From Oceanitalea stevensii (GTDB lineage Bacteria > Actinomycetota > Actinomycetes > Actinomycetales > Actinomycetaceae), in assembly GCF_014837105.1 (NCBI RefSeq), contig NZ_JACSPO010000002.1:137470-201469 (forward strand): a stretch of 64,000 bases of DNA, read 5' to 3'. The position numbers and the translations under genes are program-made. Position 1 is the first letter of the stretch; every line of letters starts with the position of its first letter. The notes under the pieces were generated by a model. It was not told the origin of the DNA, searched no databases, and saw only the letters and a list, made by a program, of their open reading frames with translations. Positions 53,650-61,532 of the stretch are shown in pieces.

Positions 53650-55340
53650 GCGACCGCCACCGCGGCGTCGTCCGTCACCGCCGCCCCGGCCGCCTCGTGG
53701 GCGTCGAAGAGCTGGGAGCGCCGGACGAGGTGGGGCCCGAGGACGAGGAGGTCGACCGGCGCGGAGCCGAAGAGCTCGAGCGCGTCGCGGGGGTCGTCGA
53801 CCATGGGCCGCCCGGCCGTGTTGAGACTCGTGTTGATGACGACGGGCAGGCCGGTGCGCCCGGCGAAGGCCGCGATCGTCGCGCCCAGGCGCGGCTGGCG
53901 CTGCGGGTCGACGGTCTGGATGCGCGCGGTGCCGTCGACGTGGACGGCGGCCGGGATCCGGTCACGCCACTCCGGGCGCACGGAGTGGACGAAGAGCATG
54001 TAGGGGCTGGGGATGGGGCCGTCGGTGAAGATCTCCTCGGCACGGTCGGCGAGGACCATGGGCGCGACGGGGCGGAACTGCTCGCGGCCCTTGACGTCGT
54101 TGATGCGTTCGAGGTTCTCCTCCAGGCCCGGGTGGGCGAGCAGCGACCGGTGGCCGAGCGCGCGCGGCCCGAACTCGCTGCGGCCGTCGAACCAGGCGAC
54201 GACGCCGTTGCCGGCGAGGACCTCGGCCACCTGCTCGGGCAGGTCGTCGGGGGTGGTGAAGGGGACCTTCGCCGTCGTCAGCCACTGCGCGAGCTCGTCG
54301 TCGGACCAGGCGCGGCCCAGGTCCGCGCCCGCGATCGGGCGCGGCTCGGACCCGCGGTCCGCGGCCACCTGGAGGGCGGCGCCGAGCGAGGTCCCGGCGT
54401 CGCCGGCGGCGGGCTGGACCCACACGTCCTCGAAGGGGGTCTCGCGCCAGATGCGGGAGTTGGCCACGCAGTTGAGCGCGGTGCCGCCCGCCATCGTCAG
54501 CGCCGTGTCGCCGGTCTGCTCGTGCAGCCAGGAGGCGAGGTCGACGAGGACCTCCTCGAGGCGTGCCTGCACCGAGCAGGCGAGGTCGGCGTGGGGGCCG
54601 CCCCACGTGCCGTCGTCGACGCGCGGCTCCACCCACCGCGACCAGTCGGGGACCGGGGCCTGGAATCCGCCGTCGTCGGTGGCGTGGATGGTCTCGCGCA
54701 GCTCCTCGAGGAACCGCGGCTTGCCGTAGGAGGCCAGCGCCATGACCTTGTACTCGTCGGAGGAGCGAAGGAAGCCGAGGTGCTCGGTGAGCGACTCGTA
54801 GAGCAGACCCAGCGAGTGGGGCAGCTGCTGCCCGGCGAGCGTCTCGAGCCTGCCGCCGGAGTAGCGGCCGGCGAGGTGGGAGGCGTGCTCGCCGCGGCCG
54901 TCGAGGACGAGGACGCTCGAGCTCGCGTGCGGGGAGGCGAGGGCGCCGGAGGCGGCGTGCGCGACGTGGTGGGGGACGAAGACGACCTTCTCCGGGTCCA
55001 GTCCCGGCAGCGCGGCGGCGAGGAACTGCGGGGCGCGCTCGGCGTAGGTGAGGCGCAGGTGGTCCCACGGGTCGTCCAGGCCCATCTCGTGCGCGGGCCG
55101 CGCGAGGGAGGGGTCGAAGGAGTAGGCGACGGCGTCGAGGTCCTTGGGCTGCAGGCCCGCCTGCTCGAGGCACCAGCGCATCGACAGCTCGGGCAGCTCC
55201 CACGCCGAGAAGGGCACCGGGCGCTTGCCGTGCTTGCGCCGGCTGAAGCGCTCCTCCTCGGCTGCCGCCACCACCGTGCCGTCGATGACGAGGGTCGCCG
55301 ACGGGTCGTGGAACAGCGCGTTGACGCCCAGAACTCGCAT
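53646..55340 (-). CDS. NodU/CmcH family O-carbamoyltransferase
   Basis: A 564-residue carbamoyltransferase beginning MRVLGVNALFHDPSATLVIDG and AEEERFSRRKHG, with the metal-site HHVAHAASG and TMAGGTALNCVANS in the Kae1-like domain, and the YrdC-like C-terminal domain signature EQFRPVAPMVL. It uses carbamoyl phosphate and ATP to carbamoylate a hydroxyl, as on Nod factors and antibiotic sugars. As the first gene of the operon, it probably carbamoylates the heptose-containing product. ATG 55340 has AGGAGG at ideal spacing. A longer open frame upstream crosses the promoter and is rejected. Confidence 0.93.
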   Translation of the reverse strand: MRVLGVNALFHDPSATLVIDGTVVAAAEEERFSRRKHGKRPVPFSAWELPELSMRWCLEQAGLQPKDLDAVAYSFDPSLARPAHEMGLDDPWDHLRLTYAERAPQFLAAALPGLDPEKVVFVPHHVAHAASGALASPHASSSVLVLDGRGEHASHLAGRYSGGRLETLAGQQLPHSLGLLYESLTEHLGFLRSSDEYKVMALASYGKPRFLEELRETIHATDDGGFQAPVPDWSRWVEPRVDDGTWGGPHADLACSVQARLEEVLVDLASWLHEQTGDTALTMAGGTALNCVANSRIWRETPFEDVWVQPAAGDAGTSLGAALQVAADRGSEPRPIAGADLGRAWSDDELAQWLTTAKVPFTTPDDLPEQVAEVLAGNGVVAWFDGRSEFGPRALGHRSLLAHPGLEENLERINDVKGREQFRPVAPMVLADRAEEIFTDGPIPSPYMLFVHSVRPEWRDRIPAAVHVDGTARIQTVDPQRQPRLGATIAAFAGRTGLPVVINTSLNTAGRPMVDDPRDALELFGSAPVDLLVLGPHLVRRSQLFDAHEAAGAAVTDDAAVAVA

Positions 55341-55362
55341 GCCGCCTCCTGAGTGGTCCAAG

Positions 55363-55376
55363 TCACCTATAGGTGA
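55363..55376. promoter_or_regulatory. Perfect 14-bp palindrome between divergent genes
   Basis: TCACCTATAGGTGA is a perfect palindrome 22 bp before the carbamoyltransferase start and 59 bp before the divergent aldehyde dehydrogenase start. Its AT-rich centre stands out in this genome. It is a good candidate operator controlling both transcripts; the TATA centre might also be part of a -10 element. Confidence 0.65.
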
Positions 55377-55435
55377 TTCGCTGCTCACGCTGCCCGAGAG
55401 AAGCACTTCTCGCACGTCGACAAGGAGGCCCGTCC

Positions 55436-56896
55436 GTGACGACCACCCAGACCGCCCCGGCCCGCACCGTGGAGCTCGCTCTCCACCTCGTGGACGGACG
55501 CACCGCACCGGCCACCGGCCCGCGCCGGCTGCAGCGGGAGGACCCGAGCGGCTCGGGCACGGTGACAGCGCTCGTGCCCGCGACGGCGCAGGAGGTCACC
55601 GCCGCGGTCGACGCCGCCTGGCAGGCGCGCACCGCCTGGCGCCGCACGGCACCGGCGGAACGGGCGGCGGCGCTGCGCGCGGCCGCGGCGGCCGTCCGGG
55701 CCGACGCCGAGCGCCTCGGTGGGCTGCTCACGGCGGCCACCGGGCGGCTGCTCGGGCAGTCGGTGGAGTCCGCGACCGTGGCCGCCGACCTCCTCGAGGA
55801 GGCGGCGACGACGGGCCTCGGAGCGGCCGGCCGCACGCTCGCCGGCGCCACGGGTGCGCTGGACGTCGTGCGCCGTGAGCCGCGCGGCGTCGTCGCCGTC
55901 ATCACCCCGTGGAACGACCCGTTCCCCGCGGCGGCGGGCCTGCTCGCGGCCGCGCTCGTCACCGGCAACACCGTGGTCCACAAGCCCTCGGAGCGCTCGG
56001 CCGTGCCGGGCTGGGAGATGGCCCGGCTCGTCGCCGACGCGCTGCCCGCCGGGGTGCTCAACGTCGTCAACGGCGACGGCGAGACCGGTGCGGCGCTCGT
56101 CGCCGACGAGCGCGTGGCCCTGGTCGCGCACGTGGGCTCGACGGTGGCCGGTCGGCGAATCGCCGCCGTCGCCGGGGTGCGGGGGGCGAAGGTGCTCCTC
56201 GAGAACGGCGGCGCGGACGCGATCGTCGTCGACTCCGGCGTCGAGCCGCGGTGGGCGGCCGAGCAGATCGCGACGGGCGCCTTCACCAACACGGGACAGA
56301 TCTGCACGTCCGTCGAGCGCGTGTACGTGCACGACGACGTCGCCGACGCCGTCGTCTCCCAGCTCGCCGACGTCGCCCGCGGCCTCGTCGTCGGGGACCC
56401 GGCGGACCCGGCGACGACGCTCGGTCCCCTCGTCGACGCCGAGCAGCTCGCCGTCGTCGACACGCACGTGCGCGCGGCGCTGGACGCGGGTGCCCGGTGC
56501 ATCACCGGCGGCGCGGCCCTGGACCGGCCGGGCAGCTTCTACCCGCCCACGGTCCTCGACGGCTGCCCGCCGGACTCGGACGCCGTCGCGGAGGAGACCT
56601 TCGGGCCGGTGGCCGCGATCGTCCGCGTGCCCGACTTCGACACGGCGCTCGCGCTCGCGGGCGAGAGCCGGTACGGGCTGGCCGCCACCGTCCTCACCCC
56701 GGACCTCGGCCGCGCGCTGCACGTTGCCGAGGAGCTGGAGGTAGGCACCGTCAAGGTGAACGGCGTCTTCGGTGGCGCGCCGGGCGGCTCGGCCGACCCG
56801 CGCCGCGACAGCGGCACCGGCGCCGGCTACGGCCCGGACCTGCTCACCGAGATGACCGTCCTCAAGACGGTGCACCTCGAGGCCCCGGGCGCCTGA
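55436..56896 (+). CDS. Aldehyde dehydrogenase family protein
   Basis: A 486-residue NAD(P)-dependent aldehyde dehydrogenase. Visible parts are the cofactor-site VAVITPWNDPFPAAAGLLAAAL and NTVVHKPSE, the catalytic Glu in LLENGGADAIVVD, the catalytic Cys in NTGQICTSVERVY and EETFGPVAAI. It oxidises an aldehyde to an acid. GTG 55436 follows AAGGAGG. It is divergent from the glycan operon and may share its palindromic operator, but a direct role in glycan synthesis is not shown. Confidence 0.92.
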   Translation: MTTTQTAPARTVELALHLVDGRTAPATGPRRLQREDPSGSGTVTALVPATAQEVTAAVDAAWQARTAWRRTAPAERAAALRAAAAAVRADAERLGGLLTAATGRLLGQSVESATVAADLLEEAATTGLGAAGRTLAGATGALDVVRREPRGVVAVITPWNDPFPAAAGLLAAALVTGNTVVHKPSERSAVPGWEMARLVADALPAGVLNVVNGDGETGAALVADERVALVAHVGSTVAGRRIAAVAGVRGAKVLLENGGADAIVVDSGVEPRWAAEQIATGAFTNTGQICTSVERVYVHDDVADAVVSQLADVARGLVVGDPADPATTLGPLVDAEQLAVVDTHVRAALDAGARCITGGAALDRPGSFYPPTVLDGCPPDSDAVAEETFGPVAAIVRVPDFDTALALAGESRYGLAATVLTPDLGRALHVAEELEVGTVKVNGVFGGAPGGSADPRRDSGTGAGYGPDLLTEMTVLKTVHLEAPGA

Positions 56897-56918
56897 TCCC
56901 GCCTTCCCCCCTTCCGCC

Positions 56919-56986
56919 CGAGTACGCACGGACGGTCACCGCGGCGCCCTTCCGAGGGCCGCTGGGTGACGGTCGGTGCGTACTCG
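56919..56986. repeat. Inverted repeat (CGAGTACGCAC type) between convergent genes
   Basis: Arms at 56919-56940 and 56965-56986 (CGAGTACGCAC...GTCACC) pair at 20 of 22 positions, with an inner stem GCGGC/GCCGC and CCCT/AGGG in the 24-nt centre. It separates the aldehyde dehydrogenase and GT2 stops, so bidirectional termination is likely. Its layout resembles the CGCCGACAGC palindromes but its arm sequence is different. Confidence 0.85.
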
Positions 56987-56991
56987 AGTAG

Positions 56992-57888
56992 CTAGCCGTA
57001 GCGGCGGGCGGTCGACTCGCGCTGGGAGCGTTCGAGCGCCTGGAAGCGCGCCTCGGCGTGCGCGGGCAGCACCCGCCGCTCACTGAGCACCCAGGGCGTC
57101 CCGCGCAGCGCCGCGAGCACGCCCTCGAGCGCGGGGCGCGAGCGCAGCTGGCCGAGCACCACCGCGGTGCGGCGCAGGGCGGCGGGCAGCGGGCGGCGCA
57201 GCCAGGTGAACCACAGGGTGTTGCGCACGCCGTCCCGCAGTCGCTTGGTCGTGTCCCGCGCCGTCGAGGCGTGGTGGTGGACGGTGGCGGTCGACAGGTA
57301 GCACAGCTCCCACCCGACGGCGGCGAGGTCCGCGGCGAGGAGCTCCTCCTCCCCGCCGAGCCACAGGCGGGGGTGGAAGCCGCCGACGCCGAGGAACGCC
57401 GTGCGCCGCACGACGGACGCGCCCGCGAGGAAGCTGCCGAGCGCCGGCCCGGGCAGGCCCGGGCGCCCCTCGACGGGGGAGTCGCGCAGCTCGGCGACGA
57501 TCGCGTCCTCCGTCCCGGCGGGCTCGACGACGATCCGCGCGGTGAGGACGGCGACGTCCGGGTGGGCGTCGAGGGCGTCCGCCGCGGCCGTGAGGCTGCC
57601 CGGGTCCCACCACGTGTCGTCGTCGCAGAAGGCGACGTAGGGGGTGTCGAGGAGCTGGACGCCGAGGTTGCGGCCGACCGCACCGAGGTTCCGGCGGCTC
57701 TCGAGGAGCGTCACCCACGGGTGGTCGCGACGCACCGCCTGCGCCGTCCCGTCGCTCGAGCCGTTGTCGACGACGACGACCGGCGGCGCCTCGGGCAGCT
57801 CGCGCAGCAGGCGCAGGGTGCGGTCCAGCTCGGTCCGCCGGTCGTGGGTGATGACGACGACGCCGACTCGCGGTGCAGGTGGGGTCAT
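56992..57888 (-). CDS. Family 2 glycosyltransferase
   Basis: A 298-residue GT-A enzyme with VGVVVITHDRRTELDRTL, VDNGSSDGT, the DXD region FCDDDTWWDP and LWLGGEEELLAADLAAVGWELCYL. It is a paralogue of the GT2 at 40815. The start at ATG 57888 gives MTPPAPRVG and fits the domain; an upstream in-frame ATG adds a dozen residues. It lies on the far side of the heptose operon and may add a side sugar to the same glycan; this is inferred from location only. Confidence 0.9.
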   Translation of the reverse strand: MTPPAPRVGVVVITHDRRTELDRTLRLLRELPEAPPVVVVDNGSSDGTAQAVRRDHPWVTLLESRRNLGAVGRNLGVQLLDTPYVAFCDDDTWWDPGSLTAAADALDAHPDVAVLTARIVVEPAGTEDAIVAELRDSPVEGRPGLPGPALGSFLAGASVVRRTAFLGVGGFHPRLWLGGEEELLAADLAAVGWELCYLSTATVHHHASTARDTTKRLRDGVRNTLWFTWLRRPLPAALRRTAVVLGQLRSRPALEGVLAALRGTPWVLSERRVLPAHAEARFQALERSQRESTARRYG

Positions 57889-57989
57889 GGCCCCCATTGG
57901 AGCCCGACCCGTCGCGTCCCGCACGGGCGCGGCCGACGGCGGTCCGAGCCCGGCGGAATAGGCCGACGACGACGCCGCGTTGCCCCGGC

Positions 57990-58886
57990 ATGACGGACTA
58001 CGGCCACGACCTCCTCTTCGGCTCCTTCATCACGCCGACCAACGCCTCACCCGAACGGGTCGTCGCCCTCACGCAGGCCTCGGAAGCCGCGGGCCTCGAC
58101 CTCGCGACCTTCCAGGACCACCCCTACCAGCCCGCCTTCCTCGACACGTGGACGCTGCTGTCCTACGTCGCGGCGCGCACGGAGACGATCCGGCTCGCCC
58201 CGAACGTCGCCAACCTGCCCCTGCGTCCGCCCGCCGTGCTGGCCCGGGCCGCCGCCAGCCTCGACATCCTCAGCGGCGGCCGGCTGGAGCTCGGCCTGGG
58301 CGCCGGCGGCTTCTGGGACGCCATCGAGGCGATGGGCGGCACCCGACTCACGCCCGGCGAGAGCGTCACCGCGCTCAGCGAGGGCATCGACGTCATCCGC
58401 GCCGTCTGGGACACGAGCACCCGTGAGCGCCTCGTCCTCGACGGCGAGCACCACCGCCTCGACGGCGCGAAGCGCGGTCCCGCGCCCGCCCACGACATCG
58501 GCATCTGGGTCGGTGCCTACAAGCCGCGCATGCTGCGGCTCGTCGGCCGCCAGGCCGACGGCTGGCTGCCCTCCCTCGCCTACCTCGAGAGCCTGCAGGA
58601 CCTCGCGGACGGCAACGCGGCGATCGACGAGGCCGCCACGGCCGCCGGCCGCGACCCGCGCGCGGTGCGCCGTCTCCTCAACATCGGCGGGCAGCTCGCC
58701 GCCCAGCGCAGCTCGCGCCTCCTCGTCGGCCCCCCCGAGCAGTGGGCCGAGCAGCTCGCCGCCCTCGCCCTGGAGCACGGCGTCAGCGCCTTCATCCTCG
58801 ACGGCGACAACCCCTCCGCCTACGCCGTCCTCGGCCGGGAGATCGCCCCCGCCGTCCGTGAGCTCGTCGCGGCGGAGCGCGCCTGA
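57990..58886 (+). CDS. LLM-class oxidoreductase (possibly F420-dependent)
   Basis: A 298-residue luciferase-like TIM-barrel enzyme: GLDLATFQDHPYQPAFLDTWTLLSYVAARTETIRLAPNVANLPLRPPAVLARAAASLDILSGGR in short blocks along the first 100 residues matches the F420/FMN-dependent LLM group. The active-site and cofactor residues cannot be assigned with certainty. Its stop shares one base with the next start (TGATG), and the next gene begins with a related but reduced LLM domain. The two are likely co-translated and may form a complex. Confidence 0.88.
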   Translation: MTDYGHDLLFGSFITPTNASPERVVALTQASEAAGLDLATFQDHPYQPAFLDTWTLLSYVAARTETIRLAPNVANLPLRPPAVLARAAASLDILSGGRLELGLGAGGFWDAIEAMGGTRLTPGESVTALSEGIDVIRAVWDTSTRERLVLDGEHHRLDGAKRGPAPAHDIGIWVGAYKPRMLRLVGRQADGWLPSLAYLESLQDLADGNAAIDEAATAAGRDPRAVRRLLNIGGQLAAQRSSRLLVGPPEQWAEQLAALALEHGVSAFILDGDNPSAYAVLGREIAPAVRELVAAERA

Positions 58887-61015
58887 TGGACTACGGACAC
58901 CCCCTCCAGCTCGGCGTCCTCCTCCCCGCGACCACGGCCTCGGTCGCGCTCGCGGTGCGCGCCGAGGAGCTCGGCCTCGACCTCGTCGCCCTCCCGGACG
59001 GCGACGCCGGCCACGAGGCCTGGACGCTCCTGTCCTGGGTCGCCGGCCGCACCCGGCGCATCGGCCTGGTCCCGGCCCCCCTCGGCACGACGGCGCGGCC
59101 CCCGGCCGTCGTCGCCCGGGCCGCCGCCAGCCTCGACCTCCTCAGCGCCGGACGCCTCACCCTCGCCCTCGACGGTGAGCCCGCCGGCGCGCTCGAGGAG
59201 GTCGTCGACGTCGTCCGCGGCACCTGGGACGCCGCCGCCCCCACGCCGCTGACCTACCGCGGCGAGCACCACCGGCTGTCCGGAGCCCAGCGCGGCCCCG
59301 CACCGGCGCACACGGTCCCCGTGTGGCTCTCGGCCGACGGACGCGATGGCCTCGACCTCGTCGGCCGCGCCGCGGACGGCTGGGTGATCCCGACGGCCAC
59401 CACCCCCGCCGCGCTGCGCGACGGCAACGCCCTCGTCGACGTCGCCGCCACCTCCGCCGGCCGCGACCCGCGGGAGGTCCGCCGCGTCCTCACGGTCGAC
59501 GCCGCCGCCACCCTCGAGGAGCTCCTCACGGCCGTCGTCGGCGACGGCGTCGGCACCCTCCTCCTCGCGACCGACGACGCCGCAGCGCTCGAGCACCTCG
59601 CCCGCGAGCTCGCCCCCGCGCTGCGCGCGGGCGTCACCGCCGAGCGGGAACGCCGGGGCACCGCCCCCGCCCCCACGCGCAGCAGCGCCGTCCGGGCCGC
59701 CCGCCGGCCGGGCATCGCCTACGACGCCGTGCCCGCGGCGCTCGCCGACCACGCCGTCGAGCCCGGCGACGCCCGGTACGCGAGCGTCCGCTCCACCTAC
59801 CTGCGCGGCGGCTCGCCCGGGCTCGTGCTCCGCCCGGGCACGGCCGGGGAGGTGGGCCAGGCGCTGCGCTTCGCCCGCGCCCAGGCGGTGCCGCTGTCGC
59901 TGCGCAGCGCCGGGCACGGGATCAGCGGCCGCTCCACCAACGACGGCGGCATCGTCCTGGACCTGTCCCGGATGAACGGCATCGAGGTGCTCGACGACGC
60001 CCAGCGGCTCGTGCGCCTCGGCCCCGGCGCCCGCTGGGGCGAGGTCGCCGCCGCCCTCCAGCCCTACGGCTGGGCGATCACCTCGGGCGACTACGGCGGC
60101 GTAGGCGTCGGTGGCCTCGCGACCACCGGTGGCATCGGCTTCCTCGGCCGCGCCCACGGCCTGACGATCGACCACGTCCGGGCGGTGGAGATGGTCCTCG
60201 CCGACGGCAGCGTCGTCCGCGCGAGCGAGGAGGAGAACCCCGACCTGTTCTGGGCGGCGCGGGGCGCCGGCTTCACCGTCGGCGTCGTCACCGCCTTCGA
60301 GCTGCAGGCCGCGGAGGTCGGTGACGTCGGGGTGGCCCAGCTCGTCTTCGACGCGAGCGACACCGCCGACTTCCTCACCCGCTGGGGCGCCGCCGTCGAG
60401 GCCGCGCCGCGCGAGCTGACGAGCTTCCTCATGATGGGCGCCCCGCGGGGCGGGCAGCTCGTCGCGCAGACGACGACCGTCGTCGACTCCGCCGATCCCG
60501 CGACGATCCTCGCGATGCTCCAGCCCTTCGCGCAGCTCGCCCCGCTCGTGGGGCAGTCCGTCCAGGTCGCGCCCTACGCCGCGGTCGTCGCGACGCCCGA
60601 GGCCGCGCACGCGGGCCAGGGCGAGCCGGTGACCCGCTCGGGGCTGCTCGAGCACGTGACGCCGCGGTTCGCGGCCGACGCGGAGCGGCTGGTCCGCTCC
60701 GGGCACACCTTCTTCTTCCAGATCCGCGCGATGGGCGGCGCGACCGGGGACGTCGCGCCGGAGGCCACGGCCTTCGCGCACCGCTCGGCGAACTTCTCCG
60801 TCGTCGCCTTCGGGTCCAGCCGCCGCAACCTCGACGCCGTGTGGGACGGGATCCACCACCACACGGTCGGGCTCTACCCGAGCTTCGAGACCGACCCGCG
60901 GCCCGAGCGGCTCAGCGAGGCCTACCCGCCGGCGCACCTGGAGCGCCTGCGCGCCATCAAGCGCCGCTACGACCCGGACGGCGTCTTCCGGGACAACCAC
61001 GACATCGCCCCGTGA
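58886..61015 (+). CDS. Fusion of a reduced LLM domain and a berberine-bridge-like FAD oxidase
   Basis: A 709-residue two-part protein. Residues 1 to about 255 look like an LLM domain (LLSWVAGRTRRIGLVPAPLGTTARPPAVVARAAASLD pattern) but are about 45 residues shorter than the upstream LLM protein. From about 290 an FAD_binding_4 domain begins: RSAGHGISGRSTNDGG with a His suited to covalent FAD, then GDYGGVGVGGLATTGGIGFLGR. A BBE-type C-terminus follows (KRRYDPDGVFRDNHDI). It would oxidise an alcohol or sugar with O2. An LLM-FAD-oxidase fusion is unusual. ATG 58886 overlaps the preceding stop by one base. Confidence 0.88.
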   Translation: MDYGHPLQLGVLLPATTASVALAVRAEELGLDLVALPDGDAGHEAWTLLSWVAGRTRRIGLVPAPLGTTARPPAVVARAAASLDLLSAGRLTLALDGEPAGALEEVVDVVRGTWDAAAPTPLTYRGEHHRLSGAQRGPAPAHTVPVWLSADGRDGLDLVGRAADGWVIPTATTPAALRDGNALVDVAATSAGRDPREVRRVLTVDAAATLEELLTAVVGDGVGTLLLATDDAAALEHLARELAPALRAGVTAERERRGTAPAPTRSSAVRAARRPGIAYDAVPAALADHAVEPGDARYASVRSTYLRGGSPGLVLRPGTAGEVGQALRFARAQAVPLSLRSAGHGISGRSTNDGGIVLDLSRMNGIEVLDDAQRLVRLGPGARWGEVAAALQPYGWAITSGDYGGVGVGGLATTGGIGFLGRAHGLTIDHVRAVEMVLADGSVVRASEEENPDLFWAARGAGFTVGVVTAFELQAAEVGDVGVAQLVFDASDTADFLTRWGAAVEAAPRELTSFLMMGAPRGGQLVAQTTTVVDSADPATILAMLQPFAQLAPLVGQSVQVAPYAAVVATPEAAHAGQGEPVTRSGLLEHVTPRFAADAERLVRSGHTFFFQIRAMGGATGDVAPEATAFAHRSANFSVVAFGSSRRNLDAVWDGIHHHTVGLYPSFETDPRPERLSEAYPPAHLERLRAIKRRYDPDGVFRDNHDIAP

Positions 61016-61019
61016 CAGA

Positions 61020-61054
61020 CGTGCGGGGCCCGTGCAGTCCCCGGGCCCCGCACG
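61020..61054 (+). terminator. Hairpin terminator after the LLM-FAD fusion gene
   Basis: A perfect 12-bp stem (CGTGCGGGGCCC with GGGCCCCGCACG) and an 11-nt loop immediately follow the stop codon. It faces the convergent hexapeptide-protein gene, whose stop is ten bases away. Confidence 0.87.
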
Positions 61055-61063
61055 GTGGTCTGG

Positions 61064-61432
61064 TCAGGCGGCGTGGATGAACGCGTCGGGACCGACGACG
61101 GCGAAGTCGGGCACGCGCACGTCCCCGGCCACCTTGGCGCCGTCCCGCAGCCGCGCTCCGCGCCCGACGACGGCGCCCGGGCCGACGTGCGTGTTCTTGC
61201 CGATCCGGGCACGGGCGGCGACGACGGCCTCGCGGTCCACCCAGGCGCCGTCGTCGAGGTGCGCCTCGGCACCGACGCGGGCGCCGGGGTCGACGTAGGC
61301 GGTGGGGGCGACCCACGCGGTCGGGTGCACCTTCGCGCCGCGCTCGACGAGCCCACCACCGTTGGGGTGCTGGACGTAGCGCAGCATGGTGCCGTCGTCG
61401 TCCTCGAACTCGACATGCTTGCGGCGGGCCAC
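61064..61432 (-). CDS. Left-handed beta-helix (hexapeptide repeat) protein
   Basis: A 122-residue protein made almost wholly of hexapeptide-like repeats (AKVHPTAWVAPTAYVDPGARVG..., ARIGKNTHVGPGAVVGRGARL), the fold of acyltransferases and gamma-carbonic anhydrases. No clear catalytic His/CoA-site or metal triad is evident, so it may be a structural or incomplete member. GTG 61432 follows AGGAGAACC. It is a single gene convergent with the oxidase fusion. Confidence 0.78.
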   Translation of the reverse strand: MARRKHVEFEDDDGTMLRYVQHPNGGGLVERGAKVHPTAWVAPTAYVDPGARVGAEAHLDDGAWVDREAVVAARARIGKNTHVGPGAVVGRGARLRDGAKVAGDVRVPDFAVVGPDAFIHAA

Positions 61433-61532
61433 GGTTCTCCTCCCGGGTACGGGTCCTGCTGTCACTCCTCTCAACGGGCGCGGCGGCCGCAGGATTCCAG
61501 CCGCGGGGCCGCGCGGGCTGTGAGACTCGCCT

